Positions 18,312 to 27,645 of a stretch of DNA of 64,000 bases are shown piece by piece. The notes beneath the pieces are model-generated. The model did no database searches. It was not told the origin of the DNA and saw only the letters and a list, made by a program, of their open reading frames with translations. The position numbers and the translations under genes were made by a program. The DNA comes from an uncultured Colwellia sp. GTDB taxonomy: Bacteria > Pseudomonadota > Gammaproteobacteria > Enterobacterales > Alteromonadaceae. Each line of letters starts with the position of its first letter. Within the stretch, counting starts at the first letter, position 1. The stretch is taken from contig CAJXQI010000002.1 in the NCBI GenBank assembly GCA_913058395.1, positions 245,666 through 309,665 on the forward strand, given 5' to 3'.

Positions 18312-18418
18312 ATGGCCTAATGTAAATGTTTAGGTATTTAGCTTTTTATTCATCAACAAAGTAATACGGCTTATATCTATGAAAACTAACAACCCACTGG
18401 CTGTTAGTTATAACCTGA

Positions 18419-18886
18419 TCAATAAAAAAGTCCGTGTACGCCAGCAACACCACCAAAAATGGCGATTAAACTTATGGTTAACAAAATAATATGCATAACT
18501 TGCAAGACAAAAAATGCTCTTTCGTTATTTACTTCTGCTTGTCGATGAAACCATTTATGTAGAAACAATGGTTCAAGCACAAACAAAACTAGGGCAAAAA
18601 TTAGCCAAATGAAAATCATTAAATGGATCCACCATTGCATAGATGACCATGCATTCATGACGTACAACATATAAAAGCCGGAAAGCCCGGTAAGTATAGT
18701 TGTTAATTTAGCTTGAAAGCTGAACTTCCCTTCCAACATTTCGAATAAGTTAAATCGATTATCTGCCGATTTATTACTTCTTATAGCAGGAATTAAAACG
18801 GTAGTAACAAAAGCAACACCGCCTATCCACAGCACAACAGCAATGATGTGCAACGCTCTTGCAATGATAAAATAATTGTTTTCCAT
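18419..18886 (-). CDS. CopD-like integral membrane protein
   Basis: The 155-residue protein has four membrane segments (about residues 5-28, 58-77, 86-106 and 125-148). The start ARALHIIAVVLWIGGVAFVTTVLIP and a second conserved histidine in VLQVMHIILLTIS resemble the CopD/HemJ-like families, where such histidines bind haem or metal. That is known of the families; here only the pattern is seen. It stands alone, with divergent or unrelated neighbours, and lacks a copC-like partner. Function uncertain. Confidence 0.65.
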   Translation of the reverse strand: MENNYFIIARALHIIAVVLWIGGVAFVTTVLIPAIRSNKSADNRFNLFEMLEGKFSFQAKLTTILTGLSGFYMLYVMNAWSSMQWWIHLMIFIWLIFALVLFVLEPLFLHKWFHRQAEVNNERAFFVLQVMHIILLTISLIAIFGGVAGVHGLFY

Positions 18887-19384
18887 TTATTCTACTTACC
18901 TCTTAATAAGAGATTAAATAACCTCGATAATAATGTGAAGCGCATAGGAGTGGCCCAGAGTTACAACACATTTTAACATTTAGGCTGAGTATTTAAATCT
19001 AGGCTTCACGTTGCCTATTTAGTACAGCCAAAAATAACACTGCTTTATGGCATAAAAAATGGTTATAAAACCACATTAATTCTTTGCTATTTTCACTTTG
19101 GCAGCGCAACATCTTTTAGGGTAGCTTTACTTTTTGCTGTTTAACTAATTCTATTAAAGCTGAATTATCATGCTTGTTAATAGCTAATAAAGTAGTCTTT
19201 ACTGCTTTCATCCCAAAATCTTAATTCATTTTCTATGTGTACATATCAATTCTACCAAATTAAAAGTACTAGCTTAATGATGATGTACCGAAAAGCTTGA
19301 TTTCAAACATAAAAAAGCCCGTATAAAACGGGCTTTAAATAAAGTAGGTGAAATTAATCATTCAGATTAATGCCATTTCACACA
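18887..19384. other. Intergenic region upstream of the CopD-like gene
   Basis: About 500 AT-rich bases between the CopD-like gene and pntB. Apart from the pntB terminator at 19314-19336 I see no gene. A 31-codon minus-strand frame near 19120-19215 (MKAVKTTLLAINKHDNSALI) is too short to support. The CopD-like gene promoter should lie in 18890-18960, but no clear boxes stand out. Confidence 0.4.
19314..19336 (-). terminator. Terminator after pntAB
   Basis: AAAGCCCGT pairs with ACGGGCTTT around a 5-base loop, and the minus strand continues with a six-T run. It lies 49 bases past the pntB stop. Confidence 0.88.
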
Positions 19385-20788
19385 TCAAAGTTTATCTAAG
19401 ATACTCAAACAGGAAACTTTCGCATCGCCAAACAACATTTGCGTATTATCTTTAAAGAACAGTGGGTTTTGTACACCGGCATAACCTGTGCTCATTGAAC
19501 GTTTGAACACCACAACATTTTTCGCATTCCATACCTCTAATACTGGCATACCGGCAATTGGGCTGGTTGGGTCTTCCGCTGCTGCTGGGTTTACTGTGTC
19601 GTTTGCACCTATTACTAATACCACATCAGTTTCAGGAAAGTCATCGTTAATTTCGTCCATGCCTAAAACAATATCGTATGGCACTTTCGCTTCTGCTAAC
19701 AACACGTTCATATGACCAGGTAAGCGCCCTGCTACCGGATGAATGGCAAAGCGCACATCTATGCCTTTAGCTTTTAATGCTTGGGTCATTTCATAAACAG
19801 GGTACTGTGCTTGCGCGACAGCCATACCATAACCTGGCGTAATAATGACTGATTTTGCACCACTAAGCATATCGGCAACTGCCTCAGCATTAATTTCAAC
19901 ATGATCACCATAATCAACATCGGTATCTACCACAACATCAGTACCAAAACCTCCAGCAATAACACTGATAAATGAGCGATTCATAGCCTTACACATAATA
20001 TAAGAAAGAATTGCCCCTGATGAACCAACTAAAGCCCCTGTCACAATTAGCAAATCGTTGTTTAACATAAACCCTGCTGCCGCTGCTGCCCAACCAGAAT
20101 AAGAGTTAAGCATTGAAACAACCACCGGCATATCAGCACCGCCAATTGACGCTACTAAGTGCCAACCAAAAGCTAAGGCTATAAAAGTCATTAAAAATAA
20201 TGCGCTATCTCCACCACCTTGTTGCACAAAAACCACCATCAAAATAAATGACGCGACACCAGCGGCTAAATTGAGTTTGTGGCGATGAGGTAGCATTAAC
20301 GCTGAGGAATTTATAATGCCTCGTAACTTACCAAAAGCGACAATTGAACCAGTAAAGGTCACCGCGCCAATAAACACACCTAAAAATACTTCAACTAGGT
20401 GGATATTAGTCGCCATTTGTTGCTGGTCGGTAAAATTAGCTAACGCTGAATGATCCATTTCAAAATAACTGTTAAAGCCGACTAATACCGCTGCTAAACC
20501 AACAAAACTATGCAAGATAGCAACAAGCTCTGGCATTTGTGTCATTTCAACCTTTTTAGCAAGCTGCAAACCTATGCTAGCTCCGACCACCATAGTGACT
20601 AAAATGATCCAAACATTATCAACACGCGGGTCTGCAATAGTTGCGATAAGCGCAATTGTCATACCGGTAATTCCATACCAATTACCTGTTTCAGCCGTTT
20701 CTTGCTTACTTAGCCCAGACAAACTAAAAATGAACAATAACGCAGCCAATATATAAGCTGCACTGATTAAACCTTGAGAAAATTCCAT
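19385..20788 (-). CDS. pntB: NAD(P) transhydrogenase subunit beta
   Basis: Membrane subunit of the proton-translocating transhydrogenase that moves hydride from NADH to NADP+ at the cost of proton-motive force (family knowledge). It has 467 residues (E. coli 462). About nine membrane segments fill residues 1-265. The soluble NADP-binding domain III follows, with [19 protein letters not shown] and the C-terminal [21 protein letters not shown] and [16 protein letters not shown] motifs that contact NADP. It begins 11 bases after pntA and ends before a terminator, forming a two-gene operon. Confidence 0.97.
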   Translation of the reverse strand: MEFSQGLISAAYILAALLFIFSLSGLSKQETAETGNWYGITGMTIALIATIADPRVDNVWIILVTMVVGASIGLQLAKKVEMTQMPELVAILHSFVGLAAVLVGFNSYFEMDHSALANFTDQQQMATNIHLVEVFLGVFIGAVTFTGSIVAFGKLRGIINSSALMLPHRHKLNLAAGVASFILMVVFVQQGGGDSALFLMTFIALAFGWHLVASIGGADMPVVVSMLNSYSGWAAAAAGFMLNNDLLIVTGALVGSSGAILSYIMCKAMNRSFISVIAGGFGTDVVVDTDVDYGDHVEINAEAVADMLSGAKSVIITPGYGMAVAQAQYPVYEMTQALKAKGIDVRFAIHPVAGRLPGHMNVLLAEAKVPYDIVLGMDEINDDFPETDVVLVIGANDTVNPAAAEDPTSPIAGMPVLEVWNAKNVVVFKRSMSTGYAGVQNPLFFKDNTQMLFGDAKVSCLSILDKL

Positions 20789-20799
20789 ACCAGTGCCCC

Positions 20800-22338
20800 T
20801 TATTTTCTAAACATTTTTAACATGCGTTTAGTGACTACAAAGCCACCAACAATATTAATTGTCGCGATAAGTATTGCGACACCCGCGAGTAATTGAATTA
20901 ATGGATTTTCATTACCCACCTGCAATACTGCGCCAACAACAATAATGCCTGAAATGGCATTGGTTACGCTCATCAACGGCGTATGTAGCGAATGACTAAC
21001 ATTCCATACTACGTTATAACCAATAACACAGGCTAAAACGAATACGGTAAAGTGAGATAGAAAGTCAGCCGGAGCAACACTTGTCACCCAAGCAAATAAT
21101 AATGCCCCCGCCGCCATAAAAGCATGTTTTTTAACTGGGCTAGCCGGCTCTTTAGCCTTAACTTCAGCAGGTTGCTTGGCGGCAACTTTTGGCGCAACAG
21201 GTGCTGCGCTAACTTGAATTGGTGGCGGTGGAAAAGTAATTTCATTTTGCTTCACAACCGTCATGTTGCGAATAACAACATCGTCAAAATCTATATTAAG
21301 CGTGCCGTCTTTTTCTTTGCATAACAGCTTAGTTAAACTCACTAAGTTATTTGCATAAAGCTGCGAAGATTGATTAGGTAATCGAGAAACTAAGTCGGTA
21401 TAGCCAATAATTTTAACGCCATTGGCATTAACCACTTTGCCTGCTTGCGTTAATTCACAGTTACCACCACCTGCAGCCGCCAAATCAACCACAATACTGC
21501 CAGTTTTCATTGACTCAACCATTTCAGCTGTAATCAATTTCGGCGCTGGTTTTCCAGGGATCATTGCGGTAGTAATAATAATATCGACATCTTTTGCTTG
21601 TTCAGCAAACAGCGCCATTTCTGCATCGATAAAGGCTTTACTCATTTCTTTTGCGTAACCATCACCAGAGCCTGTATCTTCTGGCTCTTCGTAATCGAGT
21701 TCTAAAAATTCAGCCCCCATACTTTCAATTTGTTCTTTAACTTCAGGGCGGGTATCGAATGCACGAACAATGGCCCCTAAACTACCTGCGGTGCCAATGG
21801 CAGCAAGGCCAGCAACACCCGCACCAATAATCATTACTTTTGCTGGTGGCATTTTACCTGCGGCGGTAATTTGCCCAGTTAAGAAGCGGCCAAAATGATG
21901 AGTGGCTTCAATAACTGCGCGATAGCCTGCAATGTTCGCCATTGAACTTAAGGCATCCATCGACTGACTGCGTGTCATGCGCGGTACCATTTCCATGGCT
22001 AAAGTGGTTATTTCTCTTTCTTTTAAAGCAGCTAAAATTACTTCGTTTTGTGCTGGGGCAATAAAACTAATTAGGTGTGCGCCATCTTTCATTAACGCTA
22101 TTTCTTCAATATTGGGGCAATTAACTTTAAAAATGATATCTGATTGCCAAACGTTCTTTTTAGTAACAAGTGTGGCACCCGCATCAATAAATTCTTGGTC
22201 GGTGAAACTTGCTTTTGTGCCAGCACCTTTTTGTACTTGTATTTCAAAACCAAGTTTTAGTAACGCAGCTACTGCGGTTGGCGAGCTTGCTACTCGGTTT
22301 TCACCCGTTAAGGTTTCTTTCGGTATACCAATAATCAT
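20800..22338 (-). CDS. pntA: NAD(P) transhydrogenase subunit alpha
   Basis: Carries the NAD(H)-binding domain I and the first membrane segments of the transhydrogenase (family knowledge). It has 512 residues (E. coli 510). The N-terminus [20 protein letters not shown] and the Rossmann motif [20 protein letters not shown] near residue 175 define the alanine dehydrogenase-like fold. A Pro/Ala/Lys linker (about 375-415) joins it to C-terminal membrane segments. It is the first gene of pntAB. A 265-bp inverted-end element lies 105 bases upstream and could affect its promoter. Confidence 0.97.
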   Translation of the reverse strand: MIIGIPKETLTGENRVASSPTAVAALLKLGFEIQVQKGAGTKASFTDQEFIDAGATLVTKKNVWQSDIIFKVNCPNIEEIALMKDGAHLISFIAPAQNEVILAALKEREITTLAMEMVPRMTRSQSMDALSSMANIAGYRAVIEATHHFGRFLTGQITAAGKMPPAKVMIIGAGVAGLAAIGTAGSLGAIVRAFDTRPEVKEQIESMGAEFLELDYEEPEDTGSGDGYAKEMSKAFIDAEMALFAEQAKDVDIIITTAMIPGKPAPKLITAEMVESMKTGSIVVDLAAAGGGNCELTQAGKVVNANGVKIIGYTDLVSRLPNQSSQLYANNLVSLTKLLCKEKDGTLNIDFDDVVIRNMTVVKQNEITFPPPPIQVSAAPVAPKVAAKQPAEVKAKEPASPVKKHAFMAAGALLFAWVTSVAPADFLSHFTVFVLACVIGYNVVWNVSHSLHTPLMSVTNAISGIIVVGAVLQVGNENPLIQLLAGVAILIATINIVGGFVVTKRMLKMFRK

Positions 22339-22442
22339 AATTCACCCTTTTAATCACCACACCCCCTTAAAAACAGCGTAAATTAGCTAAAATCGGCGCT
22401 AAGTTTTATTGGGAAATGCAATCAACTGAACATTAAAACACT

Positions 22443-22707
22443 TATACCCAAGCCACTCGAAGATGCTGTTTCAGAGTTAAGCTAGGAAATCAGAGCAAGG
22501 CGCAGCACGCAGGTAATGGTTACTCCCTTATCAAGTACTGCAACGCTGAACTGATTTTCTAGCTTAGCTCCCATAGGGCAAGCCGATAAAGGGTCACCTC
22601 CGGCGTTATTGATTTCGACAATAGAATAACTATTCTCTTCAATCAATGCCTTGGTGCTAACCCTTTCTCGCTTGCTGAATCCTGCATCTTCAAGTGGCTT
22701 GGGTATA
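22443..22707. mobile_element. 265-bp element with 24-bp inverted ends (MITE-like)
   Basis: The ends are TATACCCAAGCCACTCGAAG(ATGC) on the left and its inverse, (GCAT)CTTCAAGTGGCTTGGGTATA, on the right, with one mismatch in 24. An inner pair, about 17 bp, joins TTAAGCTAGGAAATCAG (22477-22493) with CTGATTTTCTAGCTTAG (22550-22566). No coding frame of note lies inside. Such structure fits a non-autonomous mobile repeat; no convincing target duplication is visible. It fills most of the pntA-yrdA gap (22339-22887). Confidence 0.75.
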
Positions 22708-22887
22708 TACTTATTCTTATTCGTCTATTGTTTTACCATTAATCGTCTGTTTTTCATACATTAAGCTTAGTTATTTTCAATATAAGTTAGCGATAATAGT
22801 TGTAGGTTAGGCTGGTCCGAAGGTCTAATTTGCGCTTTAACTTGAATACTTTAATATGATGGGATTACTAATAATAAGGAAGTAGAA

Positions 22888-23409
22888 ATGATTTATCGAC
22901 TCGCCGATGTACAACCAACACTTGCTGATAATAATTTTATTGCACCAAACGCCACCTTGATTGGCGATGTTGAATTGGGCAGCCAAGCAAGTATCTGGTT
23001 CAATGTTGTGATCAGAGCTGATTTAGCCAAAATCAATATAGGTGAGAATACCAATATTCAAGACGGTTCTATTTTGCATGTTGATGCCAAATTCCCGATG
23101 ACGATAGGCCGTAATGTTACTGTTGGCCATAAAGTTATGTTACATGGCTGTACCATTGGAGAAAACACCCTGATCGGCATGAATGCTGTGGTACTAAATG
23201 GCGCGAAAATAGGCAAGAATTGCTTGATTGGCGCCAACAGTTTAATTACCGAAAATATGGAAGTACCTGACGGACACCTAGCACTAGGTTCACCGGCTAA
23301 AGTAGTAAAAGCACTCGATGAATCAACGCAAGCAATGTTCACTAAATCCGCCATGCACTATGTTGAAAACGGTCAGCGGTATCTAGCAGAGCTAACACTG
23401 GTTGAATAG
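22888..23409 (+). CDS. yrdA: Gamma-class carbonic anhydrase-like protein (YrdA family)
   Basis: A left-handed beta-helix protein of 173 residues made of hexapeptide repeats, assembling as a trimer with a metal at subunit borders (family knowledge). The three expected histidines appear in SILHVDA, VGHKVMLHGCTIG. The repeats run from about residue 10 to 135, and a C-terminal helix (STQAMFTKSAMHYVENGQRY) closes the fold. AAGGAAG lies upstream of the ATG. It is a single gene. Whether it has carbonic anhydrase activity cannot be told from sequence. Confidence 0.93.
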   Translation: MIYRLADVQPTLADNNFIAPNATLIGDVELGSQASIWFNVVIRADLAKINIGENTNIQDGSILHVDAKFPMTIGRNVTVGHKVMLHGCTIGENTLIGMNAVVLNGAKIGKNCLIGANSLITENMEVPDGHLALGSPAKVVKALDESTQAMFTKSAMHYVENGQRYLAELTLVE

Positions 23410-23767
23410 TTTACTCAGGATATAACTTACTCGGGATATAGTCTATTTAGAATAGTAAAGGCGGTGCAATATTGACGGTTCTACCCAACAAGCACAGTTA
23501 ACCCGTAAGAAGGCTCATTTAACAACTGAGCCTCGTCTTAAAGCCTTTTTCGCTTAGCAATGTATACTACTCAGAATAACCTTCTTCATCACCTGATTTA
23601 ATACATAAACAAAGCTCAATAACGCAAATTTTCTAGCAATTCATTAAGTGCTTTATAAAAGTCTCAATACATGAAAAAATTAACCGCATTAAGCACATTT
23701 GTTCTGCGAATTTATTCTACGAAAAAACACATCTAGACTTTTCACACGCAATCTACAGGTATCGGTA
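23410..23767. other. Intergenic region between yrdA and a membrane protein gene
   Basis: A near-perfect tandem of about 15 bases, TTACTCAGGATATAAC then TTACTCGGGATATAG, lies at 23411-23441. A 7-bp hairpin AGGCTCA/TGAGCCT lies at 23511-23533 and is a weak candidate terminator for yrdA. Nothing else is recognised. Confidence 0.4.
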
Positions 23768-24343
23768 ATGGAAGAAAACATTGAAAGTTCAAATAATGAA
23801 CTTCAAACACAATCAAACAACATGGAATTTTATGTTGTATCCCCTAAAAAATTCCTCATCCTTTTTTTAGGTACTTTCGGTATTTATACGGTTTATTGGT
23901 TCTTTAAACATTGGAGCCAATATAAAAAAAGCTCTGGCGAAAATATGTGGCCAATTATGAGAGGAATATTTACCATTTTCTTCACTCATTCCCTGTTTGC
24001 ACTTTTTGAAACCAAATATGAAAGGAAAACGGGCGAAGCGCCAAGAAGTATTAATCATCTTGCCACTATTTATGTAGTTTTCGCCGTTGGTTGCCAAATT
24101 TTGAGCAAGCTATCTGAGAATGGCTACGGCAACCCTGCTACTTTTATTCTGGGATTACTGATACTGCCAGTTTCATGTTGGGTGCTGTATCAAGCACAAT
24201 CTCTTGCTAACTATTCTGGCGATGATGTAAGAGGCGAATCTAACAATGACTTAACCGGATTAAATTATGCTTGGCTCATGTTGGGTGGTATTTTCTGGTT
24301 ACTTATTATTTTGGGCTTATACGCAACGGTTGCTGGTATGTAA
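23768..24343 (+). CDS. Uncharacterised membrane protein
   Basis: Starting at the ATG at 23768 (MEENIESSNNELQ; AGG eight bases upstream) the protein has 191 residues; the same frame extends upstream to 23699 but without a ribosome site. After a polar N-terminus come four hydrophobic segments, the first being SPKKFLILFLGTFGIYTVYWFFKHW. The F-G-x-Y-x-x-Y-W-F pattern and a short cytoplasmic loop recur in small membrane proteins annotated near DUF4234; this relation is tentative. It stands alone and ends before a strong terminator. Function unknown. Confidence 0.65.
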   Translation: MEENIESSNNELQTQSNNMEFYVVSPKKFLILFLGTFGIYTVYWFFKHWSQYKKSSGENMWPIMRGIFTIFFTHSLFALFETKYERKTGEAPRSINHLATIYVVFAVGCQILSKLSENGYGNPATFILGLLILPVSCWVLYQAQSLANYSGDDVRGESNNDLTGLNYAWLMLGGIFWLLIILGLYATVAGM

Positions 24344-24396
24344 TCAGCTATATTTAACACATTAATATAGTAAAATAAGCACTATACGTTTAAATG

Positions 24397-24426
24397 AAAA
24401 AAGCTACCAAGGCGGTAGCTTTTTTT
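24397..24426. terminator. Bidirectional terminator
   Basis: AAAAAAGCTACC pairs with GGTAGCTTTTTT around AAGGC. It serves the plus-strand membrane protein gene and the minus-strand gene ending at 24470. Confidence 0.9.
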
Positions 24427-24469
24427 GTCTATATGTTTACCTAATTGCCTGTCTAACTTATTACTTACG

Positions 24470-25390
24470 TTATAAGTTATCAGGTCTTAAGTAAGCTAAA
24501 TCTTCATCATCATCGGCATGATGATCGTAACCACCTTCAAAGTCGTCATTAAGTTCATTAGCAACCGTAATAGGAAGCTCTAATATTTCTTGAATATAAA
24601 TAGAGACATTAGTTTGTTCTTTAATAATGCCCTTAAATTCCGCAAAGTTTAATAACTCTATTTCCTTTAAGTAACCTTTAACGACTATCGATAATTGCTT
24701 GGTAAAAATTTCGATACAAGTGTCTACTTTTGCGAGCAATGTATCTGTATCGGTATTTGTCAGGTACGTATCTAACTTCTTGTATAACGAGCTGCTAAAT
24801 ACTTTCTTGTCTGAATCGATAAGTAATAATGCGATGGCTGTATTAAGAAATTTTTGTAATTCAAACTTTAGTATTTCTTCATCTTCATCAATCAGTAAAG
24901 CATTCGCACAGTAGCTGGCGGCAATACTTTTGTAGACTTCAAGCAACTTAGCGCTTTTGTAACCTTCATTCATAAACTCAGCATGCATCAATTTTATGTC
25001 TGAAGTATCAGTAATAGCTAAGGCATAACTTGTGATCGATATTTCTTCAAAGTATGACGGTGATACTTTCTTCAACTGCGCATATTTAGCCCAACCTGCA
25101 CGAAAACAATAAACAATACCTTGGCTTTTAATGATCTCTTTCGCTTTATCAGTGTCGTTATCACAAAGCTCTAACAAACCTAAATTGCTCATGCCGAGAA
25201 CAATTTCACAGCCTTTCTTTATTTGGTCAGCATAAATTATCGATAAGTTATCAGAGGCTATTCTCAATGACATATCGGTCAATTGCTGTTTGGTTTTCTG
25301 GATAAATTCTGCGCTAAAATAACCTTCACTTTCACCATCTTTTAACACTAATAGAAGAAATGGGCTATTTCTTAACTCTGCAATTTTCAT
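24470..25390 (-). CDS. Hypothetical protein with acidic C-terminus (306 aa)
   Basis: I do not recognise this protein. It is soluble, mostly helical by composition, with no signal peptide. It begins MKIAELRNSPFLLLVLKDGE and ends with an acidic tail (NDDFEGGYDHHADDDEDLAY). AGGATTCATTA precedes the ATG. It is the last of four minus-strand genes (24470-27008) that include two other unknown proteins, one also with an acidic tail, and a J-domain protein. Spacing to the next gene is 63 bases. The shared acidity and the J-domain neighbour suggest a joint chaperone-related or protein-interaction role; that is inference. Confidence 0.75.
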   Translation of the reverse strand: MKIAELRNSPFLLLVLKDGESEGYFSAEFIQKTKQQLTDMSLRIASDNLSIIYADQIKKGCEIVLGMSNLGLLELCDNDTDKAKEIIKSQGIVYCFRAGWAKYAQLKKVSPSYFEEISITSYALAITDTSDIKLMHAEFMNEGYKSAKLLEVYKSIAASYCANALLIDEDEEILKFELQKFLNTAIALLLIDSDKKVFSSSLYKKLDTYLTNTDTDTLLAKVDTCIEIFTKQLSIVVKGYLKEIELLNFAEFKGIIKEQTNVSIYIQEILELPITVANELNDDFEGGYDHHADDDEDLAYLRPDNL

Positions 25391-25453
25391 TAATGAATCC
25401 TAATCAATTAACGCTATACATCTTAATACGTAATACTTGAAGTTCATTGCAAT

Positions 25454-26101
25454 CTATAGCGGTGCGAACATATCGTCAGTATCCATTTCAACAGCAGTTA
25501 CTCGTTGCTTATTAGCATTTTGCTTTAATGAATTTTCAATGTTTTCCAATGTACCATTGGTGCTAACCGTCATCACTTCACGATATGCTTCTTCACTCAA
25601 GGTTTTAATTTTCATTAACAGCTCTTCAATACTTCCTGATGTTTGCTCTTCGTCTTCTTCCAATTCAGAAAAGTCATGACCAACAAAAGGTAACGATAAG
25701 TATAAAAGTCCGAAATCATCTTCAACAATGGCATTTAAAACTTCCACTTTTTTCTCTTCATCATCAGAAGAAAGAAAAATTTGTGTAAGTAAACTGTGTG
25801 CTTCAGTTTGCGCACAAAACACGTGGTCTTCATCCAAATTTTGCCAATATGACGGTTCAACATTTAACAGTTGTTTAATTGACTCAGCGTCCATTAACCA
25901 TGTAGCAATGGAAGGAATTGTGGCATCGTGCTCTCTAACAATTTTAGCAACCGTTAGAATATCCATTTCTGTCAGCACAGCAAGCATAGTCTCATCACCT
26001 TGCTCAGCAGCGATAGTTTCTAATGAGGTACCTGCACGTCTGCCACTATGTTGGGCTTCTTCAATAATGTCGCTAGCAAGAATTAATGCATTTTTTGTCA
26101 A
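25454..26101 (-). CDS. Hypothetical acidic protein (215 aa)
   Basis: Not recognised. The start is TTG (MTKNALILASDIIEEAQ), with AAGGA six bases upstream. The protein is soluble and acidic, with a D/E-rich middle (FSELEEDEEQTSGS) and a C-terminal METDTDDMF-like end. The repeated pattern of helices with TWLMDAESIKQLL and QAYREV-like segments suggests an all-helical fold. It lies between the 306- and 153-residue unknown genes on the same strand. No motif of known catalysis is visible. Confidence 0.7.
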   Translation of the reverse strand: MTKNALILASDIIEEAQHSGRRAGTSLETIAAEQGDETMLAVLTEMDILTVAKIVREHDATIPSIATWLMDAESIKQLLNVEPSYWQNLDEDHVFCAQTEAHSLLTQIFLSSDDEEKKVEVLNAIVEDDFGLLYLSLPFVGHDFSELEEDEEQTSGSIEELLMKIKTLSEEAYREVMTVSTNGTLENIENSLKQNANKQRVTAVEMDTDDMFAPL

Positions 26102-26182
26102 AGTGATTCCTTAAAACGTAGTTATTTATTTTTAGTAATTTTACTTATTGCCTTGAGATTATATAAAACTTACTCAGTAACT

Positions 26183-26644
26183 CTAGTAGTTTTCATCATA
26201 ATCATCAGATGCGTAATCATCGAACTGATCATCTTCATCTTCTTCCGCTTTCATCGGCGTAGCGTCGTAACCGTTATAAAAGTGAATAAGTAAAATAGCT
26301 GTTTTTAAATCTTGCTCTGCATCGGCCATTATTTCAGTAATACAGGCTCTGGCATCGTTATGTACGCCAACAAAAGGTTTTATATCACCCCAGGCAGGCT
26401 CATCATTAAGATCTACTTTTGCCAAGTTTTTACTATCAATTCTAACTTTAGTCGAAATTGCCATAGCAAGTTGGTCAACCATGCCACTAAATAATAACGG
26501 CATTTGCTTTAATTGTTCGAACAAACTAGATAAATAATTTGCTAATAACTCTGGGTTTTCAGGATCAGCCAATGAATCCATGTTCTCTAAATAAAGAGAA
26601 AAATCATCCATTAAATAATCAGGTACTTTTTTTTCGCTTTGCAT
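26183..26644 (-). CDS. Hypothetical protein with acidic tail (153 aa)
   Basis: Not recognised. The ATG has AGGA about nine bases upstream. The body is helical (FSLYLENMDSLADPENPELL, QLKQMPLLFSGMVDQLAMAI), and the last 20 residues are almost purely acidic (EEDEDDQFDDYASDDYDENY). No signal peptide or membrane segment. It sits 103 bases downstream of the J-domain gene and 81 bases upstream of the 215-residue gene, all on the minus strand. Confidence 0.7.
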   Translation of the reverse strand: MQSEKKVPDYLMDDFSLYLENMDSLADPENPELLANYLSSLFEQLKQMPLLFSGMVDQLAMAISTKVRIDSKNLAKVDLNDEPAWGDIKPFVGVHNDARACITEIMADAEQDLKTAILLIHFYNGYDATPMKAEEDEDDQFDDYASDDYDENY

Positions 26645-26747
26645 TCATTCATTCCTAAAGGAAAATCATATGAAGAGCCTATCGAAGACTCTCTTGATAA
26701 ATATTCTTAACACACTATAAAACTAACGATAAAGCCTATTATAAAGC

Positions 26748-27008
26748 TCAGTTTAGGGCGCTGTGCCAAAACGATTCGGCAATTTCACGTGGGTCGGTAA
26801 TAACGGTATAGTTATTTTTTAAGTATAAAGAGCGCTTTTTTGGATCAGAAATAACATCATATGCCTGTTGGATCAGCTGAAATTTTTCTTTTGCTTCCAC
26901 GCCATCATTTCTGTCGGGGTGATATTTATTCGCTAGCTTTCTATAGGCTTTTTTAATTTCTAGCGTTGTTGATGCTCTACTTACGCCTAACTGTTCAAAA
27001 TGATCCAT
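26748..27008 (-). CDS. Minimal J-domain protein
   Basis: An 86-residue protein that is almost only a J domain: [20 protein letters not shown] is followed by [16 protein letters not shown] with the essential HPD tripeptide near residue 31, then helix [21 protein letters not shown] domains stimulate Hsp70 ATPase (family knowledge). No zinc finger or substrate-binding domain is present, so a partner protein must supply specificity. The C-terminal 20 residues ([16 protein letters not shown]) are outside the domain and may be that docking site. It heads the minus-strand group of three unknown genes. Confidence 0.88.
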   Translation of the reverse strand: MDHFEQLGVSRASTTLEIKKAYRKLANKYHPDRNDGVEAKEKFQLIQQAYDVISDPKKRSLYLKNNYTVITDPREIAESFWHSALN

Positions 27009-27084
27009 AAAACTACTCTTATTTTTTACTAATTAATCAACATAAATTACGGCTGAGATGGTTGATAGGATTAACGCTATAAAC

Positions 27085-27627
27085 TTAATCTATATCGTGC
27101 AGCGGCCACACTACAATATGGTCAGGAAAACTTTCAATATCAACATCATCATCTTTCACTATTTTACCACGTACCGACATGCCTGCTTTATGCATTGCCG
27201 ACTTTTTGCCTTTATTCAACAACGGATGCCATGAAGGCATGCCTCTACCTTCTTTTAAGCGACGATAAGTACAACTTGGTGGCATGAAAAAAACATCATC
27301 TAAGTTTTCTTGCGTTAACTGCACACAATCTGGCACTAACGTGGTACGTTGTTCGTATTTAGAACACTGACCACTTTTATCATTCAACAAATAACAGGCG
27401 ATATTGGAATAATTCATTTGCTCACCTTCAACAATATGTGTTGTTGGCATTAATTCCGTTTCGTCAGTAGTATTTTCATCATCAATGAATTTATGCAGAC
27501 AACATTTAGCGCAGCCGTCACACAACGATTCCCATTCGGTTCTCGTCATATCATCTAATGATTTGGTTTCCCAAAATGGTTCGATAGCCACTTTTTTAAC
27601 TACCGAACGCTTATTCTTTTTACTCAT
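27085..27627 (-). CDS. ycgN: YcgN family cysteine-cluster protein
   Basis: A 180-residue protein of the UPF0260/YcgN family. Its cysteines follow the family pattern: CDGCAKCCLHK near residues 36-46, then single cysteines in IACYLL, GQCSKYE, PDCVQL and PSCTYR, suggesting a metal or Fe-S site. RGMPSWHPL is the C-terminal signature. It lies 18 bases after the lytic transglycosylase gene; rnd-ycgL-mltB-like-ycgN recurs in Alteromonadales and Shewanella. Function unknown. Confidence 0.9.
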   Translation of the reverse strand: MSKKNKRSVVKKVAIEPFWETKSLDDMTRTEWESLCDGCAKCCLHKFIDDENTTDETELMPTTHIVEGEQMNYSNIACYLLNDKSGQCSKYEQRTTLVPDCVQLTQENLDDVFFMPPSCTYRRLKEGRGMPSWHPLLNKGKKSAMHKAGMSVRGKIVKDDDVDIESFPDHIVVWPLHDID

Positions 27628-27645
27628 ATTCTTACTTATTGCTAT

